A stretch of 64,000 nucleotides of DNA, from positions 3,348,001-3,412,000 of the forward strand of contig NZ_CP032317.1 of assembly GCF_003574965.1 (NCBI RefSeq), written 5' to 3'. Both the position numbers and the translations under genes were made by a program. The DNA comes from Hymenobacter oligotrophus. GTDB lineage: Bacteria; Bacteroidota; Bacteroidia; Cytophagales; Hymenobacteraceae. The notes under the pieces are model-generated. The model was not told where the DNA came from, did not search any database, and was given only the letters and a program-made list of their open reading frames with translations. Shown here one piece after another: positions 48,810-56,438 of the stretch. How positions within the stretch are numbered: the stretch's first letter is position 1; every line of letters starts with the position of its first letter.

Positions 48810-49736
48810 ATGCAAAAGCACATTGTAGTAACCGGTGCCACCGGCAACATTGGCAGCCGCCTGGCCCACGAGTTGTTGCGCCGCGGCCACCGCGTAACGG
48901 CCGTAGCCCGCTCGGCCGCCCACCTCGAGGCACTGCGCCAGGCCGGCGCCGAGGTGCGACCCGGCCAACTCAGCGACGTTGCCTTCCTGAGCGAGGTATT
49001 GCGCTCGGCCGACGCGGCTTTTCTGATGCTGCCGCCCAACGTAACCGCCCCCGACAACCTGGCTTACCAAGACGACCTAGGGCAAGCCGTGACCGAGGCC
49101 GTGCGCGCCGCGGGCCTGCCGCAGGCCGTAAACCTGAGCAGCATTGCCGCCGATTTGCCCGCCGGTACCGGGCCCATTGTGGGCGTACACCGGCAGGAGC
49201 AACGCCTCAACGCCATCGAGGGGCTGCGCGTGGTGCACCTGCGCCCGGCTTATTTCATGGAAAACTTTTTGCCCAACATCGGCCTGATACTGGGCATGGG
49301 CATCAACGGCTCGGCCACGCGGCCCGAGGTGGCGTTTCCGATGATTGCCACGCAGGACATTGCCGACCGCGCCGCTGCGTTGCTCGATGGGCCGGAGTTG
49401 CCCGCCGGCCACACGGCGCAATTGCTGCTGGGGCCGCGCAACTACTCCATGCAGGAAGCCACCGCCCTGCTGGGCGCCGCCGTGGGCCGCCCCGAACTCC
49501 CCTACGTGCCGTTTTCGTACGAGCAAGCCCGGCAGGGCATGGTGGGCGCGGGCCTATCGGAGTCGATGGCCGATTTGTACATCGAGATGACCCAAACACT
49601 CAACGCCGAAAAAGCCATGGTGCACGAGGTGCGCACCCCCGACAACACCACGCCCACCACGCTCGAGCAGTTTGCCCAGCAGGTGTTTGCGCCGGCTTAC
49701 CAAGCTGCCGCTGGCGCCGCCCAGCCAGTGGCCTAA
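48810..49736 (+). CDS. NmrA-like NAD(P)-binding oxidoreductase
   Basis: 308 residues from the ATG at 48810. Rossmann fold with TGATGNIGSRLAHELL (glycine motif at about 8-14) and NADP-type basic residues after strand 2 (VTAVARSAAH). The middle carries DAAFLMLPPN, AVNLSSIAAD and LRPAYFMENFLPNI, typical of NmrA/QOR2-type proteins, which sense NADP(H) or reduce quinones. No SDR Tyr-x-x-x-Lys pair is evident. It is divergent from the HxlR regulator, as in many quinone- or electrophile-response loci, and is probably controlled by it. Confidence 0.93.
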   Translation: MQKHIVVTGATGNIGSRLAHELLRRGHRVTAVARSAAHLEALRQAGAEVRPGQLSDVAFLSEVLRSADAAFLMLPPNVTAPDNLAYQDDLGQAVTEAVRAAGLPQAVNLSSIAADLPAGTGPIVGVHRQEQRLNAIEGLRVVHLRPAYFMENFLPNIGLILGMGINGSATRPEVAFPMIATQDIADRAAALLDGPELPAGHTAQLLLGPRNYSMQEATALLGAAVGRPELPYVPFSYEQARQGMVGAGLSESMADLYIEMTQTLNAEKAMVHEVRTPDNTTPTTLEQFAQQVFAPAYQAAAGAAQPVA

Positions 49737-49764
49737 GCCAGCCAGTAAGGTGAGCCCCCAGCAA

Positions 49765-49799
49765 AGCCCCCGCCGGCAATCCGCCGGCGGGGGCTTTTT
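49765..49799 (+). terminator. Terminator of the NmrA gene
   Basis: 12-bp stem (49765-49776, 49784-49795) with a 7-nt loop and a T-run, 28 bases after the stop. Confidence 0.88.
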
Positions 49800-49826
49800 G
49801 TTAAGGCTTGCGTATGCATCAGCAAA

Positions 49827-50261
49827 ATGCCCGCGCCCATGCCCGATAAACTGCTTCTGCTCCTCAACTTTGCCTTGGCGGCTTACCTTACCGGCGTCAT
49901 CTGGACGGTGCAGCTGGTGCACTACCCGGGTTTTGCGCTGGTGCCGGCCGATGCCTTTCGGGCCTACCACCAAGCGCACCTAGGGCGTATGGGTTGGGTG
50001 GTAATGGCGCCTATGGTGGCCGAGCTGCTGCTCGCCGCGTGGTGGGCGTGGGCAGCGCGCTCGGCCGTGGGCTGGAGCAGCCTGGGGCTGGTGGTGTTTG
50101 TGTGGGCCGTTACGTTCTTCGTGTCGGTGCCGCTGCACAACCGCCTTGCCACCGACGGCGGCAGCTACGTGGCCGTATACGCCCTGGTGCGCACCAACTG
50201 GCTTCGTACTTTGGCCTGGAGCATCCGCTTGGGCCTGCTGGGTTGGGCTTTGGTTAAATAA
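49827..50261 (+). CDS. Integral membrane protein with four predicted helices
   Basis: 144 residues; ATG at 49827, or Met5 at 49839. Helices at about 10-30, 55-75, 80-103 and 125-143. Notable motifs are VQLVHYPGF near the start, PLHNRLA after helix 3, and LVRTNWLRTLAW before helix 4; this layout is conserved among hypothetical membrane proteins of Bacteroidota and is DUF1772-like in spirit. No charged residues suggest a transport path. Monocistronic. Function unknown. Confidence 0.8.
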   Translation: MPAPMPDKLLLLLNFALAAYLTGVIWTVQLVHYPGFALVPADAFRAYHQAHLGRMGWVVMAPMVAELLLAAWWAWAARSAVGWSSLGLVVFVWAVTFFVSVPLHNRLATDGGSYVAVYALVRTNWLRTLAWSIRLGLLGWALVK

Positions 50262-50443
50262 GAAATGAAAAAGGGCGAAGGCTGAACCAGGCGCGTGGTT
50301 GGCCTGGTGGCCCAAGCAAGGCTTAAGTTGGGCGGCCGCTCAAGCGCGTGTTTACGGTGCAATGCGCAGTTGGTAAGCCCTAACGCCCGGCCGTGCGTAC
50401 ACCCAATTCAGCGTTCATAATTCTTAATTCAGCATTAAAAACA

Positions 50444-50848
50444 ATGCTTCCTCCGCCCGATGCTTTTTTGCCCGAACTTCAGTTCCAAACGGCCCGCAGC
50501 AGCGGGCCAGGCGGGCAAAACGTGAACAAGGTCGAAACCAAAGTGGAGCTGCGCTTTCAGCCCCAGGCCTCGGCCTTGCTTACGGAGGAGCAAAAGCTAC
50601 GCGTGCTCGAAAAGCTGGCTTCGCGCCTCACGGCCGACGGCGTGCTCATCATTACGGCGCAGGAGTCGCGCAGCCAGCAGCGCAATAAGGAGTTGGCCGT
50701 GCAAAAGTTCTACGAGTTGCTGCAGCGCAGCCTGCACCAGCCCAAAGCCCGCAAAGCCACCAAGCCCGGCGCGGGGGCAGTGCGCAAGCGGCTCGAGGGC
50801 AAGCGGCGGCAATCGGAGAAGAAAGCCAACCGCCGCGCCGACTACTAA
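50444..50848 (+). CDS. arfB: Alternative ribosome-rescue factor ArfB (YaeJ-like peptidyl-tRNA hydrolase)
   Basis: 134 residues from the ATG at 50444. The release-factor domain has SSGPGGQNVNKVETKVEL, with the catalytic GGQ at 23-25, and the C-terminal tail is strongly basic (GAVRKRLEGKRRQSEKKANR), the part that reaches into the empty mRNA channel of stalled ribosomes. It hydrolyses peptidyl-tRNA on non-stop complexes, as a backup for trans-translation. The length matches the family. An A/T-rich stretch with AATTCAGC repeats precedes it (50402-50437). Confidence 0.95.
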   Translation: MLPPPDAFLPELQFQTARSSGPGGQNVNKVETKVELRFQPQASALLTEEQKLRVLEKLASRLTADGVLIITAQESRSQQRNKELAVQKFYELLQRSLHQPKARKATKPGAGAVRKRLEGKRRQSEKKANRRADY

Positions 50849-50985
50849 AGCTGTTGCCGCTTGTGGCCCGCACGGGCCTTGCTGCCGCCGCGTTGCCTTG
50901 CCCATACCGCGCCCGGCATCGGAAAACGCGTAGCCGGAAGCCCTTTAACCTAGATTCGGCTTAACCACCGTTGCTCCCCTGATTT

Positions 50986-51603
50986 ATGGACGCCGCCCCA
51001 ACCCGCACGCCGCTGTTCGGCTCGTACGCCGTAGCCGAAGTAGGCCCCGACGAATGGAGCGCCTTTGCCGGCCAGCACTTCGAGCGCGTGTTTCCGCACG
51101 AAATTAACCTGCCGCTCGACGGCGCCCTCGGCCCCGATGAGCAGGATAAGCTGGCCCGCCTGCGCCGCAACATGGCCGGTAGCCTGCAGTTGTATTTCAT
51201 TCTGTACGACGGCGAAACGCCCGTTGGCTGGCATTTTGGTTTGCAGCGCAACGAGTTGGAGTACCATATGGCCAACACCGCCGTATTGCCCGAACACCAG
51301 GGCCGCGGGGTGTACTCGGCGTTTCTGCAGTTTGCCAAGGCGCGCATCTTCGCCGAGGGGTTTCAGTACATCACCAGCCTGCACCGGGCCGATAACAACG
51401 CCGTGCTGGTGCCCAAGCTCAAGGCCGGGTTCCAGATTCAGGCTTTCGGCTACCTGATTCAGCCCATGTTGTTCGAGGTCAACTACGGCCCCATGATTCA
51501 GCTGATTTGCCCGGCCAAGGAGCTGTACCGCAAGCTGTTCGACGCGCAAGCCGGTACCCGCGCGCTGGCCCAAGAACTGGCGCCGCAGCTGGGGGCGCTG
51601 TAA
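50986..51603 (+). CDS. GNAT-family N-acetyltransferase
   Basis: 205 residues. Core about 60-165: YFILYDGETPVGWHFGLQ, ELEYHMANTAVLPEHQGRGV (motif A with the acetyl-CoA loop EHQGRGVYSAFL), GFQYITSLHRADNNAVLVPKLKAGF (motif B-like). The C-terminus adds a helix (ICPAKELYRKLFDA). No antibiotic-resistance type could be assigned; the substrate is unknown. Monocistronic, convergent with the following lipoprotein gene, with only 24 bp between stops. Confidence 0.9.
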   Translation: MDAAPTRTPLFGSYAVAEVGPDEWSAFAGQHFERVFPHEINLPLDGALGPDEQDKLARLRRNMAGSLQLYFILYDGETPVGWHFGLQRNELEYHMANTAVLPEHQGRGVYSAFLQFAKARIFAEGFQYITSLHRADNNAVLVPKLKAGFQIQAFGYLIQPMLFEVNYGPMIQLICPAKELYRKLFDAQAGTRALAQELAPQLGAL

Positions 51604-51627
51604 GCCCCCCGTGTGCGCACTCGGGGG

Positions 51628-52347
51628 CTAATTCAGATCGAGGCCAAACAGGATGCCCACCCAAGGCTTGTGCTGGTACAGCCAATGGCGGCCATCGGGG
51701 CCAAACAGGTGGTCGGCACCTAGGGCCAGGCCAATGTTGAACACGCGCGCATCGTAAATAAAAGCCGCGCCCGCGTGGGCCACCATGCCCTCGTACTCGG
51801 CCACGCGCGCCTGCTGGTTGGTTACATCGGGGTTGATGACCGCGGCGCCCAACCCGGCAAACACCCCGTAGCCAAAGCCTAGGTCGCGCACGGCAGGCGG
51901 CCGGCCGGGGCGCCCGCTTGGGGAGTGTAGGTGGTAAAAATCGAGGCGCCGGCCTAGGTACAAGGCCGCGTTGAACTGGGTATTCAGCTGCACGGGCAGC
52001 GGCCCGCGCGCCGGCCGAATCTTGAAAGGCAGCGTGAACACGTCCACATCGAAGCGGCGGGCCAGCACGGTGGTGTGCTGGCCGGGCGGCAGGGCCACGG
52101 CTTGGGCGTTCGGGGCGTCTTCGGAGGAGGCGAGCAGCAGCGTGTCGGCGGCCTGGTGCAGGTAGGCGGGCCGATGGCGCTGGGCTTGCAAAGCGGGCAC
52201 AGTGCTGTGTAGCACGCGGTAGCGGCCGTCGGGTAGGGTATCTATTTTGCCCACCACGGCGCAGCCGCTCAGCAGCGCGGCCAAAGCGCCAACCACCAGG
52301 GTCAGGCAGCAGGGGCGGCGCCCGGCCGGGTATTGCTTCGGAGCCAT
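51628..52347 (-). CDS. Lipoprotein with barrel-like C-terminal part
   Basis: 239 residues. Signal with lipobox ALLSGC (Cys29). The N-terminal half (about 30-110) has KIDTLPDGRYRVLHS and two hydrophobic strands; the C-terminal half has barrel-like strands (QLNTQFNAALYLGRRLDFY, GFGYGVFAGLGAAVINPDV, GMVAHAGAAFIYDARVFNIGLALGADHL, WVGILFGLDLN). The combination of a lipid anchor with outer-membrane-type strands is odd; it could be a surface-attached barrel or a soluble beta-sandwich. It follows mgtE on the same strand after 19 bp and may be co-transcribed. Confidence 0.75.
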   Translation of the reverse strand: MAPKQYPAGRRPCCLTLVVGALAALLSGCAVVGKIDTLPDGRYRVLHSTVPALQAQRHRPAYLHQAADTLLLASSEDAPNAQAVALPPGQHTTVLARRFDVDVFTLPFKIRPARGPLPVQLNTQFNAALYLGRRLDFYHLHSPSGRPGRPPAVRDLGFGYGVFAGLGAAVINPDVTNQQARVAEYEGMVAHAGAAFIYDARVFNIGLALGADHLFGPDGRHWLYQHKPWVGILFGLDLN

Positions 52348-52366
52348 AGCGAGGCGGGTTGTGGGC

Positions 52367-53752
52367 TTACAGCAGCGTACCGCTCAAAATGGCCGATGCC
52401 AACGAGAAGTAAATAATCAGCCCGGTTACATCGACCAAGGTAGCCACAAACGGCGCCGACGAGGTGGCCGGGTCGAGGCCCAGGCGCTTGAGCAGCAGCG
52501 GCAACATGGAGCCGGCCAGCGTACCCCACAGCACAATGCCCATCAGCGAGAGGGCCACGGTGGCGCCCACCAGCCTCCAGTACGGGCCGTATTCCTGAAA
52601 CATGGTGGCCCACACGGCAATGCGCAGAAAACCCACCAGCCCCAGAATGGCGCCCAAAATCAGGCCCGAAAGCACCTCACGGCGCATAATCAGCCACCAG
52701 TCCGACAGGCTGATTTCGCCCAGCGACAAGGCCCGGATTACCAGCGTTACGGCCTGCGAGCCGGAGTTGCCGCCCGAGCTGATGATGAGCGGCACAAACG
52801 AAGCCAGCACCACGGCCCGCTGAATTTCGTCTTCGAAGTGGTGCATGGCCGAGGCCGTGAGCATTTCGCCCAGCAGCAGCAGCACCAGCCAACCGGCACG
52901 CTTTTTCACCATTTGGCCCACAGAGGTGGCCAAGTAGGGCTCGTCGAGGGCCTCGGAGCCACCCAATTTCTGGATATCCTCGGTGTCTTCTTCTTCCCGA
53001 ATGGCCAGGATATCGTCGATGGTAACGATGCCGAACAGCACGCCCTCTTCGTTGACGACGGGCAGGGCGGTGCGGTCGTTTTTGCGGAACACCTCAATGG
53101 CTTCTTCCTGGTCCTGCATGGCTTGCAGGCGCACAAAGCGGCGGTCCATCAGCTCGTGTACGCGCTGGGTGGGTTGCGCAAACAGGAATTCCCGGATGCG
53201 GATGTCGTCGATGAGCACGCCGCGCTCGTCGACCACAAACACCACGCTTACGGTTTCGGAGCCGCGGCCGTGCTCGCGCACGTACTCAAACACGTGCTCC
53301 ACCGTCCAGTCCTCGCGCACGGCAATGTAGTCGGGCGTCATCAGGCGGCCCACCGAATACTCGGGGTAGCCCAGCAGCTCCAGCGTAATGCGGCGCTCTT
53401 TTTCCGACAGTGTCTGAATCAGCTCGCGCACCAAATCGTCGGGCAAAAACTCGAGCAGCGCCGTGCGGTCGTCGGGCGACATCTCGTTCAGGATGTCGGC
53501 AATCTTTTCTTGCGAAAGGCTTTCCAGGAAGTGGCGCTGCACCTCCAAATCCAGGAACTCGAACACCTCGGTGGCGTGCTTCAGCGGCAGCAACCGGAAG
53601 ATGATAAGCTGTTCCCGTTCTTCCTGCGCCTCAATCAGGTCTACCAGTTCCGGCGTGTCCAAACTTCGGAGCAGCTTTTTAAGCCGTAAAAACTCCCGCT
53701 GTTCAAGCAGGTCCGGAATTTGTTCGAGGGCCAGTTGCTGTTCGGTAGTCAT
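52367..53752 (-). CDS. mgtE: MgtE-family magnesium transporter
   Basis: 461 residues from the ATG at 53752; the long in-frame extension to 53944 crosses the promoter and is rejected. Order: MgtE N domain (about 10-130; HATEVFEFLDLEVQRHFLES), two CBS domains (about 135-255; YSVGRLMTPDYIAVREDWTV, NEEGVLFGIVTIDDIL), then five membrane helices (about 285-460) with the pore residues in PLIISSGGNSGSQA and LDPATSSAPFVATLVDVTG. It imports Mg2+ and gates by Mg2+ binding to the N and CBS domains. No M-box riboswitch fits in the short leader. Length is normal. Confidence 0.96.
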   Translation of the reverse strand: MTTEQQLALEQIPDLLEQREFLRLKKLLRSLDTPELVDLIEAQEEREQLIIFRLLPLKHATEVFEFLDLEVQRHFLESLSQEKIADILNEMSPDDRTALLEFLPDDLVRELIQTLSEKERRITLELLGYPEYSVGRLMTPDYIAVREDWTVEHVFEYVREHGRGSETVSVVFVVDERGVLIDDIRIREFLFAQPTQRVHELMDRRFVRLQAMQDQEEAIEVFRKNDRTALPVVNEEGVLFGIVTIDDILAIREEEDTEDIQKLGGSEALDEPYLATSVGQMVKKRAGWLVLLLLGEMLTASAMHHFEDEIQRAVVLASFVPLIISSGGNSGSQAVTLVIRALSLGEISLSDWWLIMRREVLSGLILGAILGLVGFLRIAVWATMFQEYGPYWRLVGATVALSLMGIVLWGTLAGSMLPLLLKRLGLDPATSSAPFVATLVDVTGLIIYFSLASAILSGTLL

Positions 53753-54163
53753 GACGTGGCGGCAAAAAAGGTGTTTCGCTAGGCAAAACGGGGTTTGGTG
53801 AAAGGGCGCGCAAAAGTACCCGAAGGGGCGCAAAAATCCTCTCCCGAAACGGTTCTGCTTACAAGAAAATTTCGCGGCCCACAGCCAGTGGCCCCAAGCC
53901 AGCTGAGGTGGCCGTGCAAAGCAAAGCTTGATGCTGACTATCAATATTTTGCTGCGGATACCTAGGGGCGGGTTGCAAGTGCGAAGCAGCTAGGCCCTAG
54001 GTGCCTATGGGTTGCGCCTGGGCCGGCAGCACGGGGCAGCCAGTGCAAACCGTATTGCAGAGCACCGCGGCGCTTAAAAGTGTATTTCGTAGCTTTTTCG
54101 GCGGGGCTACGTAGCAGAGCCCTGGTGCCTTGGTGCGCCTGCGCCCTTTTTTGCCCATCCGTT
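53753..54163. other. 411-bp divergent intergenic region
   Basis: Lies between mgtE and the cyanophycinase gene. It carries the mgtE -7 box (53811-53818), two CCTAGG sites 35 bp apart (53961 and 53996), and no convincing coding frame or large hairpin. The cyanophycinase promoter must lie in its right half; TAGCTTTT at about 54091 is a possible but imperfect -7 box. Confidence 0.7.
53811..53818 (-). promoter_or_regulatory. mgtE -7 promoter box TACTTTTG
   Basis: Exact TAnnTTTG on the minus strand, 58 bases upstream of the mgtE start. The same 8-mer is used at 45524-45531. Confidence 0.65.
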
Positions 54164-54985
54164 ATGCCCAATCCTACGATTCCGCGCGGTACGCTTATCG
54201 CCCTAGGTGGTGGCGACGACGATCCGCTGCTGGCCCTCGTCAGCGAGCTAGTGCCCACGCCCGATACCCCGGTGGAGGTAATTACCACGGCCGTACCGCG
54301 CTACCCCGTGCGCACGGGCAAAGCCTACGTGCAGGCGCTCAACGAAATGGGCTGCACCAACGTGCGCCATTTGCGCATCGATGCCAAGCACTCGGCCGCC
54401 AACCCCGCCACGCTGCGCCGCCTCGAGCGGGCAGGGGCGGTGTTCTTCACCGGCGGCGACCAGGAAAACATCACCGATTATTGGCTTGATACCCCGGCCG
54501 TGGAGCTGCTGTGCGAACGGTACCACACCGACCCCAACTTCATCGTGTCGGGCACCAGCGCGGGAGCTTCCGTAATGCCGGCGTACATGATTGTATCGGG
54601 CTACGGCTACCGCTCGCTTACCAAGGGCGGCATCGAAATGGCCCGCGGCTTGGGGCTGATTTCGTACGTGTACATCGACCAGCACTTTGTGGAGCGCGGG
54701 CGCTTCAACCGCCTCTCGCACGCCGTACTTAAGCACCCCACCACCCTGGGCATTGGTTTGGCCGAGCAAACGGGCATCGTCATTCGGCAAGGCCGCGAAA
54801 TGGAAGTGTTCGGCGACGGCGTGGTAACCATCATCGACGGCAACGAAGTGCGCCACGACAACCTAGGGCGCGTGGGACGTGGCGAGGCCGTAGGCGGCCA
54901 AAACCTGCGCGTGCACTTAATGGTGGCCGGCCAGCGCCTCGATTTGCGCACGCGCCGCGTGCTGGAGTTGGCTGCCGAAGGCTAG
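54164..54985 (+). CDS. Cyanophycinase-like serine peptidase (S51 family)
   Basis: 273 residues from the ATG at 54164. The alpha/beta fold of S51 is clear: GTLIALGGGDDD at the start, AGAVFFTGGDQENI, then the nucleophile elbow VSGTSAGASVM with Ser132, and FVERGRFNRLSHAVLKHPTTLGIGLAEQTGIVI near the end. Cyanophycinases cleave the Arg-Asp polymer cyanophycin to beta-Asp-Arg; relatives are dipeptidases or asparaginase-like. There is no signal peptide, so it acts in the cytosol. No cyanophycin synthetase or isoaspartyl peptidase lies in the window, so the true substrate is open. Confidence 0.9.
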   Translation: MPNPTIPRGTLIALGGGDDDPLLALVSELVPTPDTPVEVITTAVPRYPVRTGKAYVQALNEMGCTNVRHLRIDAKHSAANPATLRRLERAGAVFFTGGDQENITDYWLDTPAVELLCERYHTDPNFIVSGTSAGASVMPAYMIVSGYGYRSLTKGGIEMARGLGLISYVYIDQHFVERGRFNRLSHAVLKHPTTLGIGLAEQTGIVIRQGREMEVFGDGVVTIIDGNEVRHDNLGRVGRGEAVGGQNLRVHLMVAGQRLDLRTRRVLELAAEG

Positions 54986-55100
54986 TGGCGCTAGCGGCGG
55001 CGTAGCCAACAATACGCGCGGCGTACCGCGCGCCTTTTCACTAGTTGAATAATCCTTCTAATATTGGCTTCGGATGCGTCGCAATAGTAGGCATGCCGCA

Positions 55101-55130
55101 TTGTAGGATGCCCGCAACCGCATACATTTA
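55101..55130 (+). promoter_or_regulatory. Probable promoter of the FadL-SGNH operon
   Basis: TTG (55101-55103), 19 bases, then TACATTTA (55123-55130), which matches TAnnTTTG at all but the last base. The first start codon is at 55164. Confidence 0.5.
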
Positions 55131-55163
55131 GCTCCCACAACCCTTTTTCCCTTTTCTTTGGGT

Positions 55164-56414
55164 ATGAACCTAAAACATCTACTATTTGCCGGCGGAGCCC
55201 TGCTGGGCGCCACGGCCGCGCAGGCGGGCGGGTTCCAGCTCACGCTGGCCGGGCAGAAAAACAACGGCATGGGTGGCGTAGGCACGGGCCTGGCCCTCGA
55301 TCAGGCCGCCATGTTCTACAACCCCGGTGCGCTGGCGATGGTGCGCGAGCGGGGCGTGCAAATCGGCGTAAATGCTACACTGGCGCGGCAGGCGTTTCGG
55401 GCGCAGTACGGCGGAACCGAACGCCAGCTCGACAACACCGTGAGCACCCCGTTTAACTTTTACGCGGGTTTTGGGCCAACCGAAGGCAAATGGAAAGCGG
55501 GCATCGGCGTGTACACGCCCTTCGGCTCGCGCCTCGACTACAACGACAACTGGGAAGGTCGCACGTCGCTCACCAGCATTGATCTAAAATCGATTTTTGT
55601 GCAGCCCACCGTTAGCTACGCCCTCACCGACCAGCTAAGCGTTGGGGCCGGCCTGGTGGTGTTTGCTGCCGGCTCGGTTAACCTGCAGCGCGACATCCAA
55701 GACCCCGCCCAGGGCAGCATTGAGCTCGATGGCAAGGCCGACACCAAGTTTGGCTGGAACGCGGGCGTGTACTTTAAGCCCTCGGATAAATTTAGCCTCG
55801 GCATCAGCCACCGCTCCAAAATGGACGCCGTGGTTAGCGGCGGCGACGTGATTATTTCGGGCGTAAACGCCTCGTTAGCCAACCGCTTCGCCGCCCGCAA
55901 GTTCGACGTTACGTTGCCGCTGCCGGCTACCACCACCATCGGCTTCGGCCTGATGCCTACCGAAAAGCTAACTCTGGGCTTCGACGTGAACTACGCCACC
56001 TGGAGCCGCTACCAGGAGCTGGTATTTACGTTTGATGCTCCCATCAACGGCCAGACGGTTTCCCGCTCGCGCCGCGAATACCAGGACGCCCTCACGTTCC
56101 GCCTCGGCGGCCAGTACCAAGTTACCGACGCCCTAACCGTGCGCTTGGGTGGTGCCTTCGACGAAACGCCCGTGAAAGACGGCTTTGTAACGCCCGAAAC
56201 CCCCGACAACGACCGCCTGACGGCTACCGCCGGCGTGAGCTACAAGTTTGGCGAACGGTTCGGCATCGATGTATCGGCCCAGTACGTGAACATTGCCAAG
56301 CGCAGCCAAACCCAGGAAGACCTGCTGAACAACGGCGTGGCCAACGACCGCGTGGCTGGTACTTACAAAACCGTTGCCGTAGTGCCGGGCTTTGGCCTGA
56401 ACTACAACTTCTAA
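55164..56414 (+). CDS. OmpP1/FadL/TodX-family outer-membrane transporter
   Basis: 416 residues from the ATG at 55164 with signal MNLKHLLFAGGALLGATAAQ. The mature N-terminus GGFQLTLAGQKNNGMGGVGTGLALDQAAMFYNPGAL is the FadL plug/hatch signature. Barrel strands follow (FNFYAGFGPTEGKWKAGIGVY, YALTDQLSVGAGLVVFAAG, TTIGFGLMPTEKLTLGFDVNYATWS), with terminal strand VVPGFGLNYNF. The family carries long-chain fatty acids or other hydrophobic molecules across the outer membrane. The SGNH-esterase gene follows after 24 bp, so the pair may release and import acyl chains. Confidence 0.94.
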   Translation: MNLKHLLFAGGALLGATAAQAGGFQLTLAGQKNNGMGGVGTGLALDQAAMFYNPGALAMVRERGVQIGVNATLARQAFRAQYGGTERQLDNTVSTPFNFYAGFGPTEGKWKAGIGVYTPFGSRLDYNDNWEGRTSLTSIDLKSIFVQPTVSYALTDQLSVGAGLVVFAAGSVNLQRDIQDPAQGSIELDGKADTKFGWNAGVYFKPSDKFSLGISHRSKMDAVVSGGDVIISGVNASLANRFAARKFDVTLPLPATTTIGFGLMPTEKLTLGFDVNYATWSRYQELVFTFDAPINGQTVSRSRREYQDALTFRLGGQYQVTDALTVRLGGAFDETPVKDGFVTPETPDNDRLTATAGVSYKFGERFGIDVSAQYVNIAKRSQTQEDLLNNGVANDRVAGTYKTVAVVPGFGLNYNF

Positions 56415-56438
56415 TCACTTGCATTGCCACTCCTCACC

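Noticed and set aside
52247-53689. 480-codon open frame on the plus strand opposite mgtE
   Set aside because: It is the mirror of a strongly conserved transporter gene; G+C-rich genes leave long antisense frames open. Its translation is low-complexity and rich in His, Gln, Arg and Ala with no domain.
53753-53820. Magnesium (M-box) riboswitch before mgtE
   Set aside because: The leader between the -7 box and the start is under 60 nt and has no long helices, too short for an M-box.
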